From Brucella oryzae (GTDB lineage: Bacteria; Pseudomonadota; Alphaproteobacteria; Rhizobiales; Rhizobiaceae), in NCBI GenBank assembly GCA_012103035.1, contig JAAVLL010000001.1, positions 2,082,501-2,146,500 of the forward strand: DNA of 64,000 nt, read 5' to 3'. The position numbers and the translations under genes are program-made. A model generated the notes under the pieces. That model had not been told where the DNA came from and ran no database searches. It saw only the letters and a list, made by a program, of their open reading frames with translations. Below, in pieces: positions 53,526 to 64,000 of this stretch (its first letter is position 1; each line of letters starts with the position of its first letter).

Positions 53526-55346
53526 AACAAGCTTGGCTGGTGCGGTGTCTTTTCCCACAGATGCGGCACTCGCACCAGCTGCCATAGTGCGCGCCAGGCC
53601 GAGATCGAAATCAGCATCCAGTATATCGGGATTGAGAACAGGTAGGCATAACCTCTCAACTCCGTCGGTTCCATCGTTCTCGCACCCAGAAGATAGAAAC
53701 TCAGATAGGCCAACAGAATATTCGTCACATCAATCCCCAACAGCCAGATACCGTGTGTCGTCAACGGTCCAAACAACATGGTGATCATCAAGACCGCGAA
53801 CATGGCCAGCATCAAGGGATGCAAAAGCGCCGAACTGATTATGCCAAAAGTATAAATCTGATTGACGGTAAACCTGAACCAGCCAAGTTCGCGCCATGTG
53901 TTATGCGGCTGGCGTCCGTGGACTAGCCATGTCTGCATCCAGCCTTTGAGCCAGCGTGTTCGTTGTTTGCGCCAGACATCATAATTTACCGGCGCATCCT
54001 CAATCGTTCCACGCGTGATGACACCAATGCGATAGCCGAACCGGGCAAGTCTCACACCAAGATCGGCATCTTCCGTGACATTGTAGGCATCCCAGCCACC
54101 CACCTCTTCCAGGCAAGATCGCCGGAAGTGATTTGAAGTTCCGCCAAGTGGAATGACAAGCCCCGAGACGCGAGCCAAGGTAAGAGGCCGCGGAAAAGTG
54201 CGGCATATTCAAAGGCAAACATTCGCGTGAGCAAATTATGGCGGAAATTTCCGATTATCAGCGGAGCTTGAACACAGGCCAGCTTATTACCTTCAGCCCG
54301 AAACGTCTGCCATGCTTCCAGCAACTGATCAGGATGCGGACGATCCTCAGCATCAAAGACCGCAACAATTTCACCTCGTGCAAATTGTAAAGCATAGTTC
54401 AAAGCCTTCGGCTTTGTCTTCGGCCCTCCGGATGGCACGAGAACCAGTTCGAAATTTGACGGTAGTCGTTCACGACGTATGGCAGCTATCGTATCAAAGT
54501 CATCCTTTTCGCAGACAAGCTTGATATCGAGTTTGCTGGCCGGCCAGTTCAACCGTTTCAGGCCCAAAATGAGTTGGCCAACCACTTCCTGTTCTCGATA
54601 TAGCGGGACCAGGACGGAATAATTCGGTAAATCGCGTGGTCTATATTTCTTGATTTCAGTAAATTTCAATCGTTGCCCGGAAACTGCTGCAAACAATCGA
54701 ATTGTCACACATCCAAAGAAGAATATCGACAGCGCGACATGAAGCACCAGCAGAGTCATCCCTGGCCAGTTGAACAAGCAGGCGAGGAATACATAGATTG
54801 CCATCGCAATGATGAATGCCTGCGGCGTATCCAAAACGCGTGCCGCTGAAAGCAACTGCGGTGTCATTTCATGAGCCCGTGCAATCAGATCCTTTTGATG
54901 GCGTTGACGCATGATCTGCTTCAAAAGGGCTGGTGTGCAGATACGTATTCTGCTCTTCAATGTCGGTGTCGCTTGAATATAATCTCGAAGAGTTACGATG
55001 CGATTTTCCGACGGGGCGATATAGAGATAACTGCCACCGTCCGCGCCGAGCACCATAACTTGTCCTACGTCAATGAAAGCCGATGGTTTCTCCTCGCCTG
55101 ATACAAAAATGCGCGACGGTAAAGCCTCGCTTGTGAACTCCACTCCCAGAAAGTCAGCAATTGCTGCATAAACGACTGTTTCTGAAACCTCACCTCGCTG
55201 CACCAGTTCCGCGCAAAAGATGTTCCATGGTGAACAGCCGCAGTATAAGCCCCTAACAAAGCTTCTCTGGGCACGCCACATTGTTCCAATCTGGCTGATA
55301 TGGCACTGCATACCTCCAGATCGAACACACTCGATACACTACTCAT
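53468..55346 (-). CDS. Processive GT2 glycosyltransferase with GspE-N-like N-terminal domain
   Basis: About 626 residues. ATG 55346 (MSSVSSVFDLEVCSAISARL). Residues 10-85 (LEQCGVPREALLGAYTAAVH, AELVQRGEVSETVVYAAIAD, FLGVEF) resemble the T2SSE-N/MshEN module. Then membrane helices, and a GT2 core with LPNYSVLVPLYREQEVVGQL, FDAEDRPHPDQLLEAW, NVTEDADLGVRLARFGY and the processive signature QRTRW. Four C-terminal helices follow. Breaks near 55205 and 54185. Related proteins make secreted glucans or similar polymers; product unknown. Convergent with ppk2. Confidence 0.85.
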
Positions 55347-55572
55347 AGCACCCCGCACTATTGAATATTCATAATTTATGTTTTAGGAATTTACATTTAT
55401 ACTAATTTCACCAATGGTTTTATTAGGTGTTTTCTTTGGTAAAACTCTCAGCTCGAAGGTATTACACTGCAAAAGAATTGCAACCTTTATTTTTATAGCA
55501 CCTTGGTTGAATATCACGCGCCGCTCGATTTTTCAGTTAACGCGAAATTATAGGAAAAGGGGAAAAGGGGAC

Positions 55573-56419
55573 ATGAAACGCAACCTTTCAAGACTGCTGA
55601 TCGCGCTGACATTCACGTGTGGCACTCACGGCGTCTGGGCTTTAGACTCCCAGCCGGAAGCCCCTTTCTTCATGAGCCAGAGAGAGCGCCTGCCCTTGCC
55701 ATCCCTGCAAGCGCTCAACCGACTAAGGTTCATCACAACGGTCGATTTCCCCTTTTAATATGCTGGGCGATCAGGGGCAGCTTTCCGGCTATAACGTCGA
55801 CCTTGCCAAGGCTCTTTGCCGTCAATTGGGCGTCGATGACATATGTCAGATTGAAGCCGTGCCCTGGAATGAGCTTGAAGAGCGACTGCTTAGCGGGCAG
55901 GCAGAGGCCATCATAGCGGGGTGGAGACCGACCGAGGCAAACCGCGAACAATTTGTCTTTTCACGATCCTATATGCGATTGCCTGCACGATTTGCCACAA
56001 CCAATGCAGACGCATTTAGCGACAACGCGGTTATGGCCACAAAGGGCAAGATTGTCGGTGTGATTGCGGGAACAGCACATGAGCAGCTTCTGAAAAGCTA
56101 CTTCCCTCAGGCGATCGCCAAACCTTACCCCGACGAGTCCCTCATGCTCGCCGATCTCAAAGGCGGTAAGGTAAGCGCTGTGTTCCATGATGGTATGTCG
56201 CTTTCGATCTGGCTGGACGGTTCTGAAGGTCATTCATGCTGTACGTTTGCAGCTGGGCCCTATCTTGCACCGCAATATCTTGGCAGTGGCCTTAGCATCG
56301 CCGTGGCACAGCAAAACATTCCTCTTGTCGACGCCTTCAACAATGCCCTTCAGGCCCTACAGCAGAAAGGCACCTTAACGGAGCTCTATCTGCGTTATTT
56401 TCCCAACAGCTTTTATTGA
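55573..56419 (+). CDS. Amino-acid-type ABC transporter solute-binding protein
   Basis: About 282 residues, periplasmic. ATG 55573 gives signal peptide MKRNLSRLLIALTFTCGTHG followed by VWA-LDSQ. A break near 55757 joins FITTVDFPF to NMLGDQGQLSGYNVDLAKAL, the start of the SBP family-3 fold. Later EAIIAGWRPTEANREQFVFS, VGVIAGTAHEQLLKSYFP and LTELYLRYFPNSFY. No permease or ATPase gene is near, so it is an orphan binding protein and could serve a sensor or a distant transporter. AT-rich promoter DNA precedes it. Confidence 0.85.
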
Positions 56420-56742
56420 ACGGAACATCAGACGGATCTGACCGATAGAATCGGACCACCTATTGCGTGCCATTTTGACGCAGCAAAGATTCAACAGCAA
56501 TCGAATTTTCACATATTTTTGAAACTTCCGATATATCGATACTTACAGCATAAAAGTAAAATTATTTTCTATCAGATATATAAGCCGAACTTAGCGTTTA
56601 AAAGTCGACCTCAATATGTAAGATCCAACGTGAATTGCGCCGCTTTTAACATAAAACCCCAACAAATACATCCATTTATTTTGACTTGAACAAATCACCC
56701 TCTCATCAATAATTAAGTTGAGGGAGAAGGAGGATTTATACA
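56420..56742. other. AT-rich intergenic region with promoter
   Basis: No gene. The stretch is markedly AT-rich compared with neighbours. It holds the candidate promoter at 56686-56714 for the small protein at 56743. Confidence 0.5.
56686..56714 (+). promoter_or_regulatory. Candidate sigma-70 promoter for the 54-residue protein
   Basis: TTGAAC (56686-56691), a 17-base spacer, and ATAATT (56709-56714). The start codon is 29 bases past the -10 box, with GGAGAAGGAGG between. Confidence 0.5.
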
Positions 56743-56907
56743 ATGTTCGATGGTGTACCTGCTCAATGGCACAAAACTCCGGAACAGACGAAGCGCTCGC
56801 CCAATGAGGCTGCCTACGTGTTTCTCGGCATCATGCTTGCGGCACTCAGTGTACCGGCAACTTTTCTAGGGTGGGCAATCGTTCAGAGTATCGCATCGCT
56901 GTTCTAA
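56743..56907 (+). CDS. 54-residue single-span membrane protein
   Basis: MFDGVPAQWHKTPEQTKRSP is a polar leader, followed by NEAAYVFLGIMLAALSVPAT and FLGWAIVQSIASLF, one long hydrophobic helix or a hairpin. A very strong ribosome site (GGAGAAGGAGG) precedes ATG 56743, a sigma-70-like promoter lies upstream and a terminator (56986-57012) closes the unit. It appears to be a stand-alone transcription unit. I do not recognise the family. Confidence 0.7.
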   Translation: MFDGVPAQWHKTPEQTKRSPNEAAYVFLGIMLAALSVPATFLGWAIVQSIASLF

Positions 56908-56985
56908 AACCGGTGCAGCCCTTTTCGAAGGGCTACCGCAAAGAATTTCCAGTCTTGCCAAGGAGTGCAAGCCTAGGCTGATGTA

Positions 56986-57012
56986 AAAAGCCCGCCTTTC
57001 GGCGGGGCTTTT
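56986..57012. terminator. Bidirectional terminator
   Basis: AAAAGCCCGCC, loop TTTC, GGCGGGGCTTTT. The stem is perfect apart from one unpaired G, which may itself mark a missing C in the left arm. It serves the small protein gene and the leftward-transcribed bepE. Confidence 0.85.
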
Positions 57013-57026
57013 GGTACTAAGACTAA

Positions 57027-60000
57027 CTAGATTTGGCTATCAGCCTGTCCGCTGGGACCAGTTGTTTCATTCACATCTTCATCCTCCGGCTTCTTCGGAG
57101 GCTTGCGCGCTATCAGGCTGTAGAACATCGGAATGAAGAACGTAGCGATGAACGTTGCCGCCAACATGCCGCCGATAACGCCCGTACCGATCGAGTGACG
57201 GCTTGCCGAACCGGCACCCGTACTGATCGCAAGCGGCACCACACCGAGAATAAAGGCCAGCGATGTCATCACAATCGGACGGAAGCGCAGACGAGCCGCC
57301 GACGCCGCCGCCTCAATGGCGGACTTGCCCGTCTCTCGTTCAAGCACCGCGAATTCCACAATCAGGATCGCATTCTTCGCCGCCAGACCTATGAGTGTCA
57401 CCAGACCGATCTGGAAATACACGTCATTCGTCAACCCGCGCAGATCCGTCGCCAACAATGCACCGAAGATTGCAAACGGCACTGCGGTGATGACGGCGAG
57501 CGGCAGGCTCCAGCGTTCATACTGTGCAGCAAGGATCAGGAACACCATGACGAGACCAAAGATCATAGCCTGAGTGCCTGTGCCGCTGGTGGTCACTTCC
57601 TGATAGGCTGAGCCGGTCCATGCAATCTGATAGCCTTGCGGAAGAACTTCCGCCGCCACTTCCTGCATTGCCTTGATCGCATCACCAGAAGTGAAACCCG
57701 GTGCCGGATTACCGGTAATCTTCGCTGCATTGAAAGCATTGAAGCGTTCCAGCGATCCGGACCGACAATACGCTTTACGGTCACAAGAGCATCGAGCGGG
57801 ATCATGCTACCGGAATTGGCCCGCACAAAGACATGCTTGAGATCGCTTGGGTCGCGACGGAACTCAGCTTCCGACTGCAGGTTGACCTGATAGTTGCGAC
57901 CAAACAGCGTGAAGTCGTTGACATAGAGGCTACCGAACGTTGCCTGCATTGCAGTGAACACAGAGTTGATCGGCACACCCATAGCCTTTGCCTTTTCGCG
58001 ATCAAGCTGGATGTCGTATTGCGGAACATTCGGATCGAACGTTGTACGCACGCCCTGCAGTTCCGGTCTCTTGGCCGCAGCGTCGGTAATGAGCTTGGTT
58101 GCACGCGTCAACGATTCCACGCCGCCGCCCGTACGATCCTGAACATAGAGTTCAAAACCGCCAGTCGTGCTGAGACCCATGATCGGTGGCGGGTTGAATG
58201 CAGAACAAGCCGTCCTTGATGCCCGCATTCATCGCCATGATAGCACCGGGAAGATTGCGTGCATCGGTTTCAGGCGTCGTACGCTCCTTCCAATCCTTGA
58301 GCATGATGAACATCGTGCCTGCGCTGGTTTTCAGGCCACCCGACAGAAGGTCGAAACCAGATACCGCAAAGACGCTTTCCACCGCAGGGCTCTTCCGAAT
58401 ATTCGCGCTCGCCTGATCCAAAACTGCCGTTGTACGTTCCAAAGAGGCAGCTGGGGAAGGACCGCGACGCTGAACAGGAAGCCCTGATCCTCATCTGGCA
58501 ACAGCGATCCCGGCACCCTTTCGAAAAGATAATAGGTAGCGCCAAGAAGACCCGCGAAAATGATCAGACCGATCGCAGCACGCTTCAAAAGAAGCGAACG
58601 CCACGAGAGTAACCGTCTGTCACACCCTCGAAGAAGCGGTTGAATATGCGGAACGGTAGCATCGGCTCATGATGACCTGGCTTCAGAATCAGAGCGCAGA
58701 GCGCCGGTGTCAGCGTCAAGGCCACTAGACCGGACAGCGTCACCGAAATCGCGATAGTAACGGCGAACTGCTTATACATTTCACCGACAAGACCGCCCAT
58801 GAAGGCCACAGGAATGAACACAGCGCAGAGCACGAGAACAATTGCGATAACCGGTCCCGTCACCTCGCCCATGGCCTTGATGGCGGCCTTGCGCGGCGAC
58901 AGTTTCTCTGTCGTCATAATGCGTTCGACGTTTTCCAATACCACGATAGCATCATCGACCACGATACCGATTGCCAGCACCAGACCGAAGAGCGTCAAGA
59001 GGTTGATGGAGAAGCCGAGCACATACATGCCCGCAAATGTACCGATAATAGAGATCGGCACTGCGATGATCGGGATGAGCGTTGCCCGCCAGTTCTGCAG
59101 AAAAATGAATACAACCAGGACGACGAGAATGATCGCCTCGATAAAGGTGTGAATCACCTCCTCAATGGAGACTTTGATGAACTTCGTCGTATCGAACGGT
59201 ATCGAATAATCGATCCCTGCCGGGAAGCTCGCCTTCAGCTCATTCATACGGTTTTGAATGAGTTCCATCGTGTTGAGCGCGTTCGCGCCGGGTTGCAGAT
59301 AGATCGCAATCGGGACAGCAGACGTGCCGTTGAGATTACTGTCGACGAGATAGCTTTCTGTACCGAGTTCGACGCGGGCAACATCCTTCAGACGAAGGGT
59401 CGCGGCGTTGGGGCTTGAACGCAGGATAATGTTCTCGAATGCCGCAGCATCCGGCAGACGCCCCTGCGTCGTCGCCGTATAGGTGAACGGCCCGGCTTGC
59501 GGGTCCGGCTGATCGCCGAAGCGACCGGCAGCAAACTGCGCATTCTGCTCCTGAATAGCCGTCGATACATCGCTAGGCGTTAGATTATACTGCGCCAGCT
59601 TATCCGGACGCAGCCAGACGCGCATTGAATAATCGATATTGCCAAGCAGCTGCACGTCGCCAACGCCCTGAAGACGTTTAAGGTCATCGACCACGTTCAG
59701 GAGAGCATAGTTACCGACATAGGTGCGGTCATAGCGATCGCTGTCGGAGAACATGGCAACCATGCCCAGAATCGTGGTGGAACGCTTGTCCACCGTGACA
59801 CCAAGACGTTGCACTTCCTGCGGAAGCGACGAGGTCGCACGCTGTACGCGGTTGTTGACGTTGATGGTGGCCTGATCCGGGTCAGTACCCAGAGCGAAGG
59901 TTACCGTCAGCTGCATGGTGCCGCTACCGAGGCTCGAGGACTGCATATAAAGCATGTTCTCGACGCCGTTGATCTGCTGTTCCAACGGCGCAGCAACTGT

Positions 60001-60177
60001 CTGCGCCACCGTTTCAGCACTTGCACCGGGATAGGTCGCACTGACAACGACCTGTGGCGGCGTCAGTTCGGGGTACTGGGCAATCGGCAGAATCCGAATA
60101 CAGATCAGGCCGGCCAGCACGAGCACAATGGAGATGACCGCCGCGAAAACGGGGCGGTCGACGAAGAATCTATTCAT
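57027..60177 (-). CDS. bepE: RND efflux pump inner-membrane subunit (BepE/AcrB type)
   Basis: About 1051 residues after correction. [20 protein letters not shown] is the HAE1 start. Porter segments: [31 protein letters not shown]; proton-relay region in TM4 [20 protein letters not shown] (aspartate pair); later NEDQ-type [42 protein letters not shown] and [14 protein letters not shown]. Breaks near 58590, 58460, 58200 and 57755. It takes drugs and detergents from the periplasm in exchange for protons with adaptor BepD and a TolC-type channel. The start overlaps the bepD stop (ATGA). Confidence 0.92.
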
Positions 60178-61379
60178 TGCTTGCCTGCCGCCTGTTCTTT
60201 GCCAGCTTCAGCCCCAGCCTTGTCCGGCGATGCCTGATTGCTTGCTTCAGTAGCTGCGTCGACTGGATTCACGGGCTTACCCGGAGCGGCCTTGATGAGG
60301 CCTTCAGTTATGACCCGATCACCTGCATTGAGACCTTCAGAAACCAGCCAAGCGTCACTCAATTCACGCGCAACAGTGATTGGCCTCACTTCGACAACGT
60401 TGTCCTTGTTGACCACGTAGACAAACTGCGTTTGCGGCCCCTGAAGCAATGCTGCTTTCGGGATGGTGATAGCGTTCTTGACCTGAATACCGAGGATCAC
60501 AGCACGGACGAACTGACCAGGGATCAGGCGACGATTTGGATTCTCAACGACAGCACGGGCACCAAGCGTGCCTGTTTCCGTATCAAGTGACGACGACGTG
60601 AAATCGATCGTTCCTTCATGATCGTAAGCATGTCCGTCACCGAACAGGATCTTGATCTTGAGACGATCGGCATCTTCACCGGTGGCACCGCGTTCAGCGC
60701 GCAAACGATCAATTTCGGCTGCTTCCGTATCGGTGAAGGAGAAGTTCACGTAGACCGGATCGAGTTGGGTAATCGACGTCAGAAGGCTGGAGGAGGCATC
60801 TGTCCCGATAAGACTACCCTCATTCACCTGCTCAAGGCTTGTGATACCGCTGATTGGTGCAGTTACCTTGGTATAGCTCAGATTGAGCTCTGCGGTACGC
60901 AATTGCGCCTTGGCTGCTGCCACCGACGCCTTATTCAAGTCGCGTGTAGCGAAAGCAGAATCACGAACGGCAGTACTCTGCACCTTCTGCTGCACCAGCT
61001 GTTCTGCACGTTCCGCATCACGAATGGATTGCTGATATTGTGCTTCGGCCTGAGCAACCTGTGCCTGAGCTTTTCAAGCTCCGCCTCATAAGGCGCAGGA
61101 TCGATCTCGAACAACACTTCGCCCGCCTTGACTTCCGTACCTTCGGTGAAATTACGGTGAAGCAATATTCCACCCACGCGGGCGCACCTGAACATCACGA
61201 TAAGCGCTAATGCGCGCTGCATATTCATAGGTAACAGGTACATCATGCGGCTCAACCACAATTACGGAAACCTGCGGCGGAGGCGGCGTAGCACCCCGGT
61301 GCTTGCGCCAGAACGGGCCCCGCAAAGGCAAGAAATGCGGCCCCTGCCGCAAAAGCCGAATAGAACGGTTCATAGTCAT
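60174..61379 (-). CDS. bepD: RND efflux periplasmic adaptor (BepD/AcrA type)
   Basis: About 400 residues. From ATG 61379 (MTMNRSIR) a signal peptide [19 protein letters not shown] appears when one base is restored near 61352. Then [20 protein letters not shown], lipoyl-like half [20 protein letters not shown], hairpin helices ([40 protein letters not shown]), [20 protein letters not shown] and barrel [20 protein letters not shown]. Breaks near 61320, 61187 and 61073. Operon with bepE; divergent from bepR. Confidence 0.9.
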
Positions 61380-61548
61380 GATGGGAGTGCCCTTGCTGTC
61401 GCGCGGTGCTGCCAATTTAACATACACGAGTGTTTGTAAATACGAACTACCGTGTTATAGTCAATCACCTAATATTACAGATCACGAATGAGTTATCCAG
61501 ATTCAATGGCATATTGAGCCATTAGCCTGCATCCACCTGAGAGAAGTC
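61380..61548. promoter_or_regulatory. Divergent bepD/bepR control region
   Basis: The likely operator is around 61419-61458: TACACGAGTGTTTGTA has outer arms TACA/TGTA and inner arms ACAC/GTGT. A rightward promoter may be TTGTAA (61434-61439) with TATAGT (61456-61461). A TetR dimer here would block both genes. Confidence 0.5.
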
Positions 61549-62178
61549 ATGCGAAGAACGAAAGCCGAGGCGGCCGAAACCCGGGAAGCCATTCTGGTGG
61601 CTGCCGAGCAGGTTTTCCTCGAGCGTGGTGTCAATCAATCTACACTGATGGAAATCGCATGTCATGCGGGAGTGACGCGGGGCGCGATTTATTTCCACTT
61701 TCACGATAAGCTTGAAATTATCCGTACAATCATAGGCAGCGTCCGATTTCCACAAGAAGAAATCATGCTGCAGGCGGCGACCGTCAATCATCCCAATCCA
61801 ATGCATGTCCTGGAACAATCCATTATCCAGGCCCTGCAACTCTTCTCGAACGACGAGCGCCAGCAAAACATTTTCATTATCATTAACCAGCGATGTGAAT
61901 TCGTCGGCGAAATGGCACCGCTTGAAGATCGTCTCCGGGAAGCCCGCGCCAATGTCCTCTCATTGTTTGCAGGATTGCTCGATGTGGCCGCAAGACGTGG
62001 CGAACTTTCGAAAGAATGGACTGCCGATACGGCTGCACCGATCCTGCTCTCCATGCTGAGCGGCCTTCTCAATGAGTGGTTGCGAGGCGACAGAAACTAC
62101 GATCTTGTAACCCATGGCGGCAGAGCAATTTCGATACTCGTCCAATCCCTGAGAAATCAGGCACCGGCAGCGCAGTGA
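61549..62178 (+). CDS. bepR: TetR-family repressor of efflux operon (BepR/AcrR type)
   Basis: 209 residues, intact. MRRTKAEAAETREAILVAAE, FLERGVNQSTLMEIACHAGV and TRGAIYFHFHDKLEIIRTII form the TetR helix-turn-helix, closely AcrR-like. The C-terminal ligand domain includes LEDRLREARANVLSLFAGLL. Divergent from bepD-bepE, as in Brucella suis, where BepR represses bepDE. ATG 61549 follows GAGAGAAGTC. Confidence 0.92.
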   Translation: MRRTKAEAAETREAILVAAEQVFLERGVNQSTLMEIACHAGVTRGAIYFHFHDKLEIIRTIIGSVRFPQEEIMLQAATVNHPNPMHVLEQSIIQALQLFSNDERQQNIFIIINQRCEFVGEMAPLEDRLREARANVLSLFAGLLDVAARRGELSKEWTADTAAPILLSMLSGLLNEWLRGDRNYDLVTHGGRAISILVQSLRNQAPAAQ

Positions 62179-62427
62179 GCGTGTGACTTCTGGTCGGACC
62201 TGCTATTTCTCTACTGACAACCAGTTTCAACCCATTGTGATTGTTAAACTTCAAAATTGGGAAAGACGCTCGACTCTTTTATAATTTACGCTTACGTCAA
62301 TGTAACTCTTGCGAAGAGAGTAAAACTCGACCACATTTATGAATGAGGAGGCTGTCCGGGCGGGCAGCTTGGGAGACGGCGGGCGCGCAGCTGCCCAACT
62401 TAGGACGGAGCAATCCGGGGAGAAGAA

Positions 62428-64000
62428 ATGGCGAAAAACGACTGGGCAAGGCGTATTCGCAGTTGAATCCGTCGCGGCAGAATCGGCTGACAAGGGCATA
62501 CCGACGCAAGAAAAATTTGGTTGAAATCATATCCAGCCGGTGTTCCGCACGAGATCGACCTGAGTAATAGCTCATCCATCGGCGATATGATTCTAGCTTC
62601 CTGCCGACAGTTCCCGGATCGCCCTGCTTTTACCTGCATGGGCAAAGATCTCACTTTAAAGCTGGACGAGCATTCTCGCGCGCTCGCCGCATTTCTGCAA
62701 TCTCGTGGCCTCGTCAAAGGTGACCGCGTTGCCGTGATGATGCCGAATATTCTGCATTATCCAATTGCGTTTACCGCCATTCTCCGTGCTGGTTTCGTGG
62801 TGGTGAACGTCAATCCGCTTTATACCCCGCGCGAACTGGAGCATCAGTTGAACGATTCCGGTGCAAAGGCATTGATTGTTCTGGAAAACTTCGCATCGAC
62901 AGTGGAGAAGACCCTCGCCTCCGTCAATGTTCCCAATATCATCGTCGCTTCGATGGGCGACATGCATGGTTTCAAAGGCCACATTATCAATCTCGTGGTG
63001 CGCCGCGTGAAGAAAATGGTGCCAATGTGGAGCATCCGGGACATGTCCGTTTCAAGGACGCACTGGCGCTAGGCCGCGCCCAATCCTTCGACCCGATTCA
63101 GTGCAGGGTTCGGACCTTGCCTTCCTGCAATATACCGGTGGCACGACAGGCATCTCGAAGGGTGCCATGCTTACCCATAGCAATATTCTCGCCAATGTCG
63201 AGCAGATGAATGTCTGGATGGAAGTTGCGTTCCGGAACAAGGGTAAGCCAAAGGCGCTGAATTTCGTATGCGCGCTTCCGCTTTACCACATTTTCGCGCT
63301 TACCGTGAATGCGATGATCGGCATCAAGCTCGGTGCGAGGAATATTCTCATTCCTAACCCCGCGATATTCCCGGCTTTGTGAAAGAGCTGAAGAAATACC
63401 CGTTCCATATCTTTCCGGGCCTCAACACCTTGTTCAATGCCCTCATGAACAATCCCGATTTTCAGACACTGGATTTTAAGCCCCTCATTCTGACGCTTGG
63501 TGGCGGCATGGCTGTTCAGCGTCCGTTGCCGAGCGCTGGCAGAAAATGACCGGTTGCCACATCACAGAAGGATACGGCCTTTCGGAGACCTCGCCCGTCG
63601 CCTGTGCCAACGCACTCGATGCAACCGAGTTCTCCGGAACCATCGGCCTGCCCATGCCGTCGACTGACGTAGCAATCCGTGACGACGACGGAAATGACCT
63701 GGCGCTTGGCGAGGTCGGGGAAATCTGCGTGCGCGGACCTCAGGTAATGAAGGGATATTGGGAACGTCCTGATGAAACAAAACGCGCGATCATGCCCGAT
63801 GGTTTCTTCCGCACGGGCGACATGGGCTTCATGGACGAACGCGGCTACACCAAGATCGTTGACCGCAAGAAGGACATGATCCTGGTTTCCGGCTTCAATG
63901 TCTATCCAAACGAAATCGAGGAAGTTGCCGCCGGGCATCCAGGCATCGTGGAGACCGCTGCTGTCGGCATACCGAACGAGCATTCGGGCGAAGTCGTGAA
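62428..64000 (+). CDS. fadD: Long-chain fatty acid-CoA ligase (C-terminus beyond window)
   Basis: Activates fatty acids to acyl-CoA through an acyl-adenylate at the membrane. ATG 62428 has GGGGAGAAGAA; the leader [12 protein letters not shown] breaks near 62464, and one A near 62516 restores [18 protein letters not shown]. Then [20 protein letters not shown], the P-loop-like [67 protein letters not shown] and [20 protein letters not shown]. More breaks near 63030, 63102, 63360 and 63525. The catalytic-lysine tail lies past 64000. Confidence 0.92.

Noticed and set aside
57027..60177. Programmed frameshifting in the efflux pump gene
   Set aside because: Four breaks at unrelated sites, with the same kind of break in nearly every long gene; sequence error explains all of them.

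Overview
The window looks like chromosomal DNA from a Rhizobiales bacterium of the Brucella/Ochrobactrum group. Supporting features are a Shemin-pathway hemA, GcrA, a SAM-II riboswitch ahead of metZ, a NadQ-type NAD regulator with palindromic operators, and a bepR-bepD-bepE type RND efflux locus. No IS element, phage gene, CRISPR array, rRNA or tRNA was recognised. The dominant technical feature is about 100 single-base frame breaks spread evenly over the window. About 45 of 56 protein genes need at least one restored base, usually in a homopolymer, and most of the intact genes are short. I treat these as sequence errors rather than pseudogenes; most spans below therefore cover a gene across its breaks, and break positions are approximate.

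Layout. 1-3020: NAD and pantothenate synthesis (nadA with operators, nadQ, panB, panC). 3104-10066: lipoprotein hydrolase, two convergent VOC ring-cleaving dioxygenases (one fused to a serine hydrolase), three tandem CCUCCUCCC-loop sRNA hairpins, a CidA/LrgB operon with a divergent LysR gene, and a small protein. 10399-14464: a glycosyltransferase/deacetylase cluster, including a sialyltransferase-like (GT29-like) gene. 14546-22293: hemA behind a perfect FNR/FixK box, an aminotransferase, mscL, and a convergent pair of SSS-domain hybrid kinase and LuxR-type response regulator. 22520-29015: pip, a secreted coiled-coil protein, DUF952-pyrD, MATE pump, CAP protein, DUF6460 protein and a GlxA-type AraC regulator. 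29072-32458: dcd, SAM-II riboswitch with terminator, metZ, apaG.

32494-37262: O-antigen ligase-like protein, acyltransferase and a glycoside hydrolase. 37344-41779: hslO, argF, argD and gcrA. 41931-51177: an exopolysaccharide cluster (two GT4 enzymes, deacetylase, ligase remnant, Wzz-like co-polymerase, flippase, GT2, FemAB/CelD-like acyltransferase) ending beside phoR. 51180-56907: phoR, ppk2, a processive GT2 with a GspE-N-like N-terminus, an orphan solute-binding protein and a 54-residue membrane protein. 57027-64000: bepE, bepD, divergent bepR, and fadD running off the edge.

The recurring theme is envelope polysaccharide synthesis (three clusters, one abutting phoR and ppk2), together with stress and redox sensing (FNR box, quinone-type VOC enzymes, CCUCCUCCC sRNAs, Hsp33, efflux) and nutrient-responsive regulation (NadQ, SAM-II, PhoR, the SSS kinase).
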